Shown here: positions 1 to 6,039 of the stretch, piece by piece
How positions within the stretch are numbered: position 1 is the first letter of the stretch
How the letters are laid out: each line of letters starts with the position of its first letter
From: Dictyocoela muelleri
Lineage: Eukaryota > Microsporidia
Direction of reading: 5' to 3'
Length of the DNA stretch: 11,381 bases
Assembly: GCA_016256075.1 (NCBI GenBank)
Contig: SDVU01000683.1
Span: forward strand, 1-11,381
The notes under the pieces: model-generated
Told to the model about the DNA's origin: nothing
What the model saw: only the letters and a program-made list of their open reading frames with translations
Database searches by the model: none
Translations under genes and position numbers: made by a program

Positions 1-67
1 AGATATCTTCTTTTGAAGCATTCAACATCTTCAAAACAATAGTTTCAAAAATTGTTTCTCTAGCCAT
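1..67 (-). CDS. N-terminus of an unrecognised host gene, cut by the window edge
   Basis: Read on the minus strand, an ATG at 67-65 opens a frame of 22 codons that runs off the left edge without a stop. It begins MARETIFETIVLKMLNAS and continues KEDI. The peptide looks like ordinary soluble, helix-forming protein and shows no signal peptide or membrane segment. I do not recognise the family from so short a piece. This start is chosen because the ATG is preceded at -5 to -8 by CCCC within the context AACCCCTATA. This matches the CCC-type motif reported close upstream of microsporidian start codons (established knowledge). A perfect hairpin lies 27 bases further upstream. The frame is short enough to be chance, so confidence is moderate. 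Confidence 0.42.
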   Translation of the reverse strand, partial: MARETIFETIVLKMLNASKEDI

Positions 68-70
68 TAT

Positions 71-80
71 AGGGGTTAAA
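71..80 (-). promoter_or_regulatory. CCC-type start-site motif upstream of the partial gene
   Basis: On the minus strand the sequence TTAACCCCTATAATG places four C residues at -5 to -8 of the ATG at 67, directly after an A/T run (77-88). In Microsporidia a CCC- or GGG-like motif just upstream of the start codon is a known expression signal associated with very short 5' leaders. The match here is by inspection of a single site. Confidence 0.35.
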
Positions 81-94
81 AATTTTTAATAAAT

Positions 95-140
95 ATCATG
101 TAAATTATCTCGCCCTATTGGGCGAGATAATTTACATGAT
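95..140. repeat. Perfect 21-bp inverted repeat with 4-base loop
   Basis: Positions 95-115 and 120-140 are exact reverse complements (21 of 21 pairs) around the loop TATT at 116-119. The outer part is AT-rich and the last five pairs next to the loop are GC-rich (CGCCC/GGGCG). It lies 28-73 bases upstream of the partial gene's ATG, so it falls in its likely promoter or leader. It adjoins SINE-like copy D but is not part of it, since copies A and C have no counterpart. It could be a regulatory hairpin, a foldback element or the footprint of a palindromic mobile end. Such perfection in a region of decayed repeats suggests recent origin or constraint. Confidence 0.9.
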
Positions 141-165
141 CCTAAATCTTTTATGATAATGTTTT

Positions 166-612
166 CTTTATTCATATAAATTAGTTTGCACATTATCGAT
201 GTAAATTGAAGTATCGATAATCGAATAAAGTGGACCTCACTCTAAGATAAATAAGAGTTAAGGCTTTTTGAGTCAAAAACATAAAAAATATGATTTTAAT
301 ATAAGTTGTTCAAGTATTGTATAGCTGAATAAGACATAGTCATATATTATAATTTTTTATAAGAGTCTCTTTGGCGTAGTGATGTGGAACTATTATTTTC
401 AGCGAAATAAGTGTATAAAAAAAAATTACGAGCCGCAAATACCAGTATCTTACCGATCATTATTAAATAAAATACGCTTACAGCTAAGCACCTTGGTAGC
501 TTAGATGTGATATATTTTTTAAGGACACTCAAAACATAAAGTCGCAGATCTGAAGTTAAAGATACTTTCATAGTAGGCAGCTTCATATGTTGTCGCATGC
601 GATATATATTAT
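166..612 (+). mobile_element. SINE-like repeat, copy D (plus orientation, near full length, old)
   Basis: This segment aligns by eye along its whole length with the reverse complement of copy C. Shared blocks include GTCAAAAACAT near 272-282 and AGTTGTTCAAGTATTGTATA (303-322). Others are TATAGCTGAATAAGA (320-334), GTAGCTTAG near 497-505, and GGCAGCTTCATATGTTGTC near 577-595. A GATATATAT tail follows. The tRNA-like head (about 166-240) is worn: the B-box region at about 213-227 reads ATCGATAATCGAATA where copy C has ATCGTGGTTCGAATC. A weak flanking repeat (157-167 and 610-620, 9 of 11 bases) is not convincing in AT-rich DNA. No coding frame is supported inside; an 83-codon minus-strand frame at 347-598 lies wholly in the repeat. 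Confidence 0.7.
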
Positions 613-749
613 TGTTTTTTAAAGAAAATAATGAGCGAGTTTACAATAATCTACATATTTTAAAAACTGATAAATTTTTTAGAATGAAAAATTGTGTTAT
701 GAATATTCTATTTGATTAAGTTATTCTCTTATCTATTCTGATAGAAATC

Positions 750-1192
750 TTTATATCTTATATATTTCATGCAGACAACAAGTAATTTTCTAAGCCGTAG
801 AGTTGTCATAAATATAGTTTTTCTCAGTTTGAAAAAAGTGTCTAGACAATACCTTACTTCCTAAAACTCAGTTGTATACGCAGTTTTTGTTTTATTAATG
901 ACTCAGCAAAATACAAGTAATTAGCGGCTTTAAAACATTTGAATTTCCACTAATTTCGTAAGATGCGTCGTCGTACTCCTTTGTACACCTAGGAGACTCC
1001 ATTCTATAAAATGTTAGATTAGACAATATCTTAATCAGCTATAACACTTTAACACTGTATATTATACTATAATTATGTACATATGATCGCTTAATGTCAT
1101 CCTCTAATATTTATTAGAGAGTTACGTCAGGGAGATTAAAACTGAATACAATTATTTTACATTAAACAGTGTTTATCAGTGAGCCATCTGAC
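750..1192 (-). mobile_element. SINE-like repeat, copy A (minus orientation, near full length)
   Basis: Copy A matches copy C nearly end to end on the same strand. Both tails begin at CATGC[A/T]GACAACA (768-780; 3280-3292). They then share CCGTAGAGTTGTC/CCGGAGAGTTGTC, TGACTC[A/G]GCA, GATGCGTCG[T/C]CG, TCTTAATCAGCTATA (1029-1043) and CGCTTAATGTCAT, and both end at GAGC[C/T]ATCTGAC. In its own (minus) direction it begins with a tRNA-like head. The A-box region is still recognisable (TGGCTCACTGATAA) and the B-box region is decayed (AGTTTTAATCTCC). Bases CTCTAATA (1102-1109) and TATTAGAG (1112-1119) form a small hairpin after the head. It lies tail-to-tail with copy D and next to truncated copy B. 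No clear target-site duplication was found. Confidence 0.75.
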
Positions 1193-1204
1193 ATGTGTAT
1201 AATA
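1190..1204. repeat. Left target-site duplication of repeat B (15 bp)
   Basis: GACATGTGTATAATA here is identical to 1368-1382, 15 of 15 bases. It overlaps the tRNA-like end of copy A, so B appears to have inserted at the edge of copy A. Confidence 0.8.
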
Positions 1205-1367
1205 AAAATAAAAAATAAAATAAAACTATGTTTATTGAAAGTTTTACACTACACATCAATTTCCCGCTAAGCACAACAATACAACAACCTGATCGTCCCC
1301 ACGATATAACCATCTCTAAACCCGGCGAGTTGTCGCCAACCTTGGTCCAAGACCTTTGGTTCTTGGA
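1205..1367 (-). mobile_element. 5'-truncated retroposon (repeat B) with T-rich tail and perfect TSD
   Basis: This 163-bp insert is bounded exactly by 15-bp direct repeats. Read on the minus strand it starts abruptly with TCCAAGAACCAAAGGTC, runs through a stem-loop (1337-1324) and a GC-richer body, then CAATAAACATAG (a polyadenylation-like signal). It ends in TTTTATTTTATTTTTATTTTT-type repeats directly against the duplication. Its first 50 bases (about 1319-1367) match the 3' part of copies A, C and D (compare 3305-3353), while the last 110 bases are not in those copies. Truncation at the 5' end plus a long target-site duplication is typical of target-primed reverse transcription. It may be the 3' end of the partner LINE or a second SINE subtype. 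A 73-codon minus-strand frame (1176-1397) crossing it is not credible as a gene. Confidence 0.65.
1324..1337 (-). other. Stem-loop in repeat B (GGCGA/TCGCC, CAAC loop in the RNA)
   Basis: Bases 1324-1328 (GGCGA) pair with 1333-1337 (TCGCC) around GTTG; in the minus-strand transcript the loop reads CAAC. The equivalent place in copy C (3311-3322) has GAGA/TCTC around the same loop, so the stem is kept by a paired change. A second, less constrained palindrome, CCAAGA (1347-1352) with TCTTGG (1361-1366), follows. Confidence 0.55.
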
Positions 1368-1382
1368 GACATGTGTATAATA
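1368..1382. repeat. Right target-site duplication of repeat B (15 bp)
   Basis: An exact copy of 1190-1204 (GACATGTGTATAATA). The next bases differ (1205 A, 1383 T), which fixes the repeat at 15 bp. Confidence 0.8.
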
Positions 1383-1436
1383 TCTTGTATAAAGCATTTG
1401 GTATCATTATTTTTCATATTAAACTTTAAGAGATAC

Positions 1437-1468
1437 AAAAAAAAAAAAAAAAAAAAAAGAAAAAAAAA

Positions 1469-1532
<64 letters not shown>
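1437..1532. repeat. Poly(A) tract, 96 bp with three interruptions
   Basis: The tract is A throughout except G at 1459 and T at 1469 and 1471. The last 61 bases are an uninterrupted run. It could be the tail of a plus-strand retroposed RNA, but the only 54 bases between it and repeat B are not recognisable and no flanking duplication is clear. Homopolymer expansion is equally possible. The lysine and phenylalanine frames across it are not genes. Confidence 0.85.
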
Positions 1533-1535
<3 letters not shown>

Positions 1536-1906
1536 AAAGTGCGCTAAGAGAATACCAAGTTTCTTACGGAATAAAATAATGTATATATACCTCGTAAAAA
1601 TATAAAATATTATAAAGAAAATAAATTTAATAGCGAGATGCGTAAAATATAAAAGCATAAACAATCTGATAAATAATTAAAAATATTTAGGATAAAAATT
1701 TCTATATAAACAGTAATTATATGTTTATAGCATAATAAAAGAAAAAAATTGACATCGTAATTATTAAAAAGTATATTCATTGTTTAAATATAGATATAGC
1801 AAAAAAAAAAAGAAAGAAATTATACTCTGGTACATGACGGCATAAACCTGTTAAAGAATAATTTAAATAAAATAAGACTTTTCCTAAAATTTATAATTAG
1901 AAATAA
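1533..1906. other. AT-rich DNA with no recognised feature
   Basis: There are no frames of useful length, no tRNA-like boxes and no match to the repeat family. It contains a short A/AG-rich run at 1801-1819. Confidence 0.6.
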
Positions 1907-2012
1907 TCGCGAGGAGAAATTTGTGGGGTCATCGCAATTTTATAGTAGCCCGGAGAATCTTATTAGATGAGTTCCCGTAGAAGTTCTCGAGCGTATCGCG
2001 AAACATCGCCAA
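1907..2012. other. GC/CpG-rich island of unknown origin (first)
   Basis: About 105 bp of markedly higher GC content lie in AT-rich surroundings, with ATCGCGAG and ATCGCGAA near its two ends and several CG dinucleotides between. All six frames are short or broken, although one minus-strand frame gives RYARELLREL before closing. It ends at an A run (about 2023-2035). It does not match the SINE-like family. It may be a fragment of another repeat or of a structured RNA gene. Confidence 0.4.
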
Positions 2013-2300
2013 TAAATTTTTTAAAAAAAAAAAAATAAGCCAATTTCTTATTTTTAAAAATATAAGATTCTAACCTTACTTGAACAATCTCCTGACTAAT
2101 AAAAAAACAAAAATATTATAATGGAAATGTATAAAAAAATCATTATATTGTTTTATATACTATTTTAGGTCATATTTTTCATATAAGACATCTTAAAGTT
2201 ATTAATATGTATTTCTAAAATATTTATTATAAATATATAGTGTTTTTTTTTTCAATTGATCACATTATATTTGGTTATATAAATAATTTTTATAAAAAAA

Positions 2301-2363
2301 GGTGTCGCGAGCCGTGTATTTTCATATGTCGCGCGCAGTGCACGAAGCCACTAACCGCGACTT
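2301..2363. other. CpG-rich block with nested GTCGCG/CGCGAC pairings
   Basis: GTCGCG occurs at 2304-2309 and 2328-2333, and its reverse complement CGCGAC at 2356-2361, so two alternative stems can form. The block also holds GCGCGC and GTGCAC. On the minus strand it reads GTCGCGGTTAGTGGCTTCG, then GGCTCGCGACACC near the other end. This faintly recalls a tRNA-derived head (a GGTTAGTGG D-arm and a degenerate B box), but no cloverleaf closes. No frame is open. Confidence 0.4.
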
Positions 2364-3257
2364 TTCTATAAATAATTTAATTGGCCTTTGTGGGAGTAAA
2401 CCGTGGCAAATAGGCAAAATATATTATGTACAACTGAACCAGAAGATTAAAAATGTATGAAAGAAACATATATTTAAAGTTTATTTATAAAAAAAATAAT
2501 TGAATATAAAACTACAATTAAGCAACAATACTTTATTTACTATGCATTATAAAAATCTATACGTAAATATTTTAGAAAGAAATTCAATTGTTTAATTTTA
2601 GACTTTATTTCATGACTAGTAAACAATGCTTTCTATTCATACGATTTTTAGACTTATAAATTAGTGCATTACAAATTTTATAAACAAATTTGTTATTTAT
2701 TGCTGATTATGAGTCTTGCAAATTTTTTTTCTATAAATCAAAATTTATTTAAAAATTTATTTATTTATTTATAAAACTTAAATTAATAAATACTTAAATT
2801 TATAAAAAATAAAAAATATTTTAAGATTTATAATTAGCATGAATAAATTTACAGATATTCTGTGTTTAAAAACTTTATAAGATTTTTAGGTCTCTAAAGT
2901 GTTCGAGTATGAAATTTCTAATGGTCAATTTTTTTCTCTTATATTACTATTTCATTTCACTCGATTATAAATTCGTAGAATTTTTTGAAATAATCGTCAC
3001 ATAAAATATATTTATTTATAAAAAACATTCTTTTTTATATTATACTATTAAATTACTTTGTCTAGGTTGGAGTTCATATTTCATAATGTGGTAATATTAC
3101 TAAGTTTTACCTCTCATTATGTCATTTACATTATTTATATAGTATACCGCTTCTTTACAATATAGCGCACTTCTGAATGTCGCGTCAACTGTTGCGAGAT
3201 ATATTATTTCTAAATATAAGAAATTTTTCTACTTTTATATAAAAAAATTCGTACCGA
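2364..3257. other. AT-rich DNA without recognised genes
   Basis: Nothing is recognisable beyond simple AT-rich sequence, including a TTTA/TTAT microsatellite at about 2755-2772. I looked specifically on the minus strand for a continuation of the integrase region of element 1 beyond repeat copy C and could not identify one. Confidence 0.6.
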
Positions 3258-3268
3258 ACTCTCGTATA
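3258..3268. repeat. Probable left target-site duplication of copy C
   Basis: ACTCTCGTATA here matches ACTCTGGTATA at 3729-3739 in 10 of 11 bases. The two sites bracket the TA-rich tail and the tRNA-like head of copy C exactly. Confidence 0.5.
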
Positions 3269-3310
3269 TATATATATTACATGCTGACAACATCTATAGC
3301 TGCCAACCCG

Positions 3311-3322
3311 GAGAGTTGTCTC
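3311..3322 (-). other. Stem-loop in copy C (GAGA/TCTC, same loop as in repeat B)
   Basis: GAGA (3311-3314) pairs with TCTC (3319-3322) around GTTG. It is the counterpart of 1324-1337 in repeat B, with the loop unchanged and the stem altered on both sides. Copy A keeps the GTTG loop but only two pairs. Confidence 0.5.
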
Positions 3323-3669
3323 AAACTATAGTCTTATGACCTTTGGTTCCTGGTGTTCCAATGATACGTCACTTCCTAAGCTACCTAGAACCCCAGCTGT
3401 ATACGGTATTTTCGTTTTATCAATGACTCGGCAGGATACACGTAATTAGAAGCTTTTTTTCATGATATTTTATTTATAACTACTTTTTGCCGAGATGCGT
3501 CGCCGCACTCTTCCCCACATCTAGGAGAGTTCCTTCTGCTTCATTGTCATATTAGACCAAGTCTTAATCAGCTATACCACACTGGAACAACTGTACATTT
3601 ACTATAATTATATAGTTTTTGACCGCTTAATGTCATTCTCTCATTATTTATTAAAGAGTGACGTCAGCG

Positions 3670-3680
3670 GGATTCGAACC
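3670..3680 (-). promoter_or_regulatory. Pol III B box of copy C
   Basis: The minus-strand reading is GGTTCGAATCC, a full match to the B-box consensus GGTTCGANTCC. It lies 33 bases downstream of the A box, within the usual tRNA range. Confidence 0.7.
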
Positions 3681-3713
3681 ACGATACTTAAATTTTACAT
3701 TCAAGAGTGTTAA

Positions 3714-3724
3714 CCACTGAGCTA
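3714..3724 (-). promoter_or_regulatory. Pol III A box of copy C
   Basis: The minus-strand reading is TAGCTCAGTGG, fitting the A-box consensus TRGYNNARNNG. It continues into TTAA as in a tRNA D-loop. Confidence 0.7.
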
Positions 3725-3728
3725 TCTG

Positions 3729-3739
3729 ACTCTGGTATA
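3729..3739. repeat. Probable right target-site duplication of copy C
   Basis: ACTCTGGTATA, one mismatch from 3258-3268. It lies at the edge of the integrase-like reading of element 1. Confidence 0.5.
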
Positions 3740-4080
3740 CTAAAATATTTTGATTTCGGTGTATCATATATGCAAACTGATATTATTAATATGTAAAAGT
3801 AAGCAGTGTTGATCGTGGTATTGGAATGTGAAGTTATAACAGGGCCTTTAATGTCGATACATAGTGTCACGCAATTTGAATATTTTTTTTTCTCAGTTTG
3901 TGTGGCAGTATTTTTGAGTAAATATTTTTTTTTTGGTTACATTTCATACGGTTCAAGCATATATTTTCGATAATTTTTATATAATTTTTGACATAAATAT
4001 AATTTGATAGTTTTTAGGCTAATATGTAGTGGCCTAAGTGTCCTAATCTTTGATGAAGGTTGAGTAAGGTTTAGTATGTA
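3740..4080 (-). pseudogene. Element 1 integrase remnant
   Basis: Minus-strand readings show the H2C2-type approach to integrase (HISLKTIKLYL, YKNYRKYMLEP near 3945-4030). They also show the opening strand of an rve-type core (CIDIKGPVIT near 3830-3865, followed by NTAYFYILII). In gypsy integrases the first catalytic aspartate lies in this DIKGP-like segment. The later catalytic part is not visible on either side of copy C. A fossil fragment. Confidence 0.6.
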
Positions 4081-4520
4081 GTGTTTTGGTGTTCCCTTGT
4101 GTGTTTTGTGCGGTGTTTTACTTTCGCTATATGCTTTACTGTTTATTTTTCTGAGTTTATTATAACTGGGAATTGTATTGATTGATAAATTTCTCATCAG
4201 TAAATCCGCATCAGAATTATTATCTCCTTTAATGTTTGTATAATTCAGAGTCGAACTCTTCATTAACATTTTCTATCTCGTAATTCGTTTACTTAATTCC
4301 CCCTTGTAGATATAGCTTTTGTTATTAGTATAAATAACAATTTTGGAGTTATAAATAATGTGTTAAAAGTGCTATAGGGCTAAAAGTTTTATAATGCTTC
4401 TTTTTCATATATGGTGTAGTTTTGTAAGGTTTGAGAATTTCTTTGAAAATACCGACAATGTTATTTACTTGTGTTAGAATAGCTCTCATCCCTATATCTG
4501 ATGGATCACATTTTAAAAGA
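4080..4520 (-). pseudogene. Element 1 RNase H remnant
   Basis: The minus strand has DPSDIGMRAILTQ near 4463-4505, corresponding to the DASDxGxGAVLxQ motif of gypsy RNase H. It also has NNSDADLLMRNL near 4184-4222, corresponding to the N-x-ADxLSR motif that closes the domain. Spacing between the two is normal. A fossil fragment. Confidence 0.7.
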
Positions 4521-4699
4521 AAGGTTTATTCAATTTGGATGCGTTAAGATTTGTCGTGGCCTTTTTTTGATAGGATTTCAGAAATTATTGCTTCTTCTTC
4601 GTTTGTTATTCGGATTTTTTCGTTTCCTTAATTTTAATTTGTTGTATAGTGTGGCAAGTTTGGGTAAGAGGTTAAGAAAAAATTGTCGGAACCATTAAA

Positions 4700-5520
4700 T
4701 AATTCGATTAGTTTATCTAATTGCTTAATAGTTTTTCTTGTTTAAGCTTTATATCTGAAAAAGTAGTGATGCTGGCTTTTATACCATCTTTATTTATTAC
4801 AAAACCGAGATATTTGATTTCTTTAAAGTTCATAGTGGGGTTTTTTCAAAATAGACTGACATACCATAATGCTTAAATTTTTAAAAAACTTCTTTTAAAT
4901 GCGTATACCGGTCTTCTAATATTTTTGAGTGGCCTAGGATATCATATAGGTAGATTTTTACAAATTCAAGGTCACCAGAAATCTTTTTCATGGCAAATTG
5001 AAATGTATGTGGCGCATTTGTAAGACCAAATAGCATACGTAAAAAGACATATGATTTATTCATAAGGGTGAAAATCGTCTTCTAAATATCGACTTCGTTC
5101 ATTGGTATTTGGATAAACTTTTATTTAAATAAATGTTTGAAAAGTAGCATGACTCTTATAAATCAAGTAATAAAGTTGAAATAGATGGAATGAGTGACCT
5201 TTTTTCTGTTGCTTTGTATAGTTCACGGAATCATAGTTATACTTAGTTTCTCGTTCTTCTTTCGTGTGACAAATTCGGGTGAGCAGAATAAAGGATTATC
5301 TTTTTTTATATTTGCATGAGTTTCTAATTCGTTCAAATGTTTTAGCAAATCTTATTGTAAACATACTGGCACTGCCTAATTTTTATTTGTTATTATTTTT
5401 CTATTTTCATTATTCAGTTGATTTCGTGATATACAGCGCCAATTTTTTCAATTTCTGGATTATTTAATTTTGCCATCTTGATTAACTTGTTTATCCTCAT
5501 TTTACATTCGGATATGTTTA
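4700..5520 (-). pseudogene. Element 1 reverse transcriptase remnant
   Basis: The clearest piece of element 1 lies at 4881-5063. It contains FLRMLFGLTNAPHTFQ, matching the FLRMPFGLTNAPxTFQ block of Ty3/gypsy reverse transcriptases. GDLEFVKIYLYDILGHS follows, corresponding to the catalytic YLDDIL region, and THLKEVF comes after it. Upstream, readings such as KMRINKLIKMAKLNNPE (about 5450-5510) fit the linker between protease and reverse transcriptase. A fossil fragment. Confidence 0.85.
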
Positions 5521-5639
5521 AAATTTTTGTACTGGTAGTTATTTGATTTTCAAAGATTGTTTCGTTGTTTTATGGAGACTTCAAGTTCATATTATATTCA
5601 ATCAAGTGTTATTAGGTTTTTTTAGAACAATTACTGCAT

Positions 5640-5905
5640 GGTTTTGGTTAAGGCAAGACATGCCCAAAATTACTGGGTTTTTATATCGTGAATAACGTGA
5701 AATACCACAAGATATAAATAGTTTTATCGGCTGCACACTAAATCGCATTTTTGCTGTAAATTTTATGTTTATTAATTCGGCATTTGCGCATTATGCTGGC
5801 CGAGGTGTTTCTAGTTCGAGCGTTTCTACTTCGAGTTTTTAAATATGCCAGTAGAGATATAATTTTTGCCCACACTTATATCTATCATTGCATTAGGTTT
5901 CACAT
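5640..5905 (-). pseudogene. Element 1 aspartic protease remnant
   Basis: NAMIDISVGKNYIS near 5850-5897 resembles the protease active-site block (xxLIDTGAxxNYIS). PVILGMSCL near 5650-5680 resembles the ILGxxWL strand that ends retropepsin domains. Both read on the minus strand at a spacing that fits one small protease domain. A fossil fragment. Confidence 0.55.
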
Positions 5906-6039
5906 CTTTTATTCTTATTGGCATTTATAGCACGTTCGTGTTAATGAACTGTGTTTTTATTTAATAATTATGGCTGCGAATAGTCTATTGTCTTTTGTTG
6001 TCTTCATTACTTGTATTCTTTTTATTTTTTGTTTTAGAG

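Larger units (their letters stand above)
3269..3728 (-). mobile_element. SINE-like repeat, copy C (minus orientation, best preserved)
   Basis: Read on the minus strand, the copy opens with a tRNA-like head. Its A box is TAGCTCAGTGG (3724-3714) and its B box GGTTCGAATCC (3680-3670), both near-perfect Pol III internal promoter matches. GTCAG (3730-3726) pairs with CTGAC (3667-3663). A normal cloverleaf does not close: the T-stem and the outer acceptor pairs are poor. I therefore read it as tRNA-derived rather than as a working tRNA gene. The body includes TATAGCTGATTAAGA (3575-3562), the block best conserved across all three long copies and itself A-box-like, so the unit may be dimeric. The copy ends in the GAGA/TCTC stem-loop and a TA microsatellite tail (3280-3265). 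It sits where the integrase region of element 1 stops. Confidence 0.75.

Noticed and set aside
192-221. ATTATCGAT/ATCGATAAT inverted repeat with a TATCGATA core that resembles the DRE promoter element of insects
   Set aside because: It lies in the worn B-box region of SINE-like copy D, so the resemblance most likely arose by decay of that head.
347-598. 83-codon minus-strand frame with a possible membrane segment
   Set aside because: It falls entirely inside SINE-like copy D, which aligns through it with non-coding copies A and C. There is no start-site motif.
750-1204. Target-site duplication for copies A and D
   Set aside because: Candidate flanking matches (for example 157-167 with 610-620) are short, imperfect and T-rich; they are not better than chance in this composition.
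1176-1397. 73-codon minus-strand frame
   Set aside because: It spans both target-site duplications and the whole of repeat B, so the reading is an accident of the insertion.
1356-1664. Lysine-rich and phenylalanine-rich frames across the poly(A) tract
   Set aside because: They are produced by the homopolymer itself.
3109-3130. A third site resembling the transposon ends at 10571 and 11218
   Set aside because: Only TGAGAGGT is shared on the minus strand; the following bases diverge and no TA-flanked partner was found.
3663-3730. A functional tRNA gene on the minus strand
   Set aside because: The A and B boxes are excellent, but the T-stem has only two good pairs, the outer acceptor pairs fail, and the sequence continues into a repeat body also found in copies A and D. 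A tRNA-derived repeat head explains it better.
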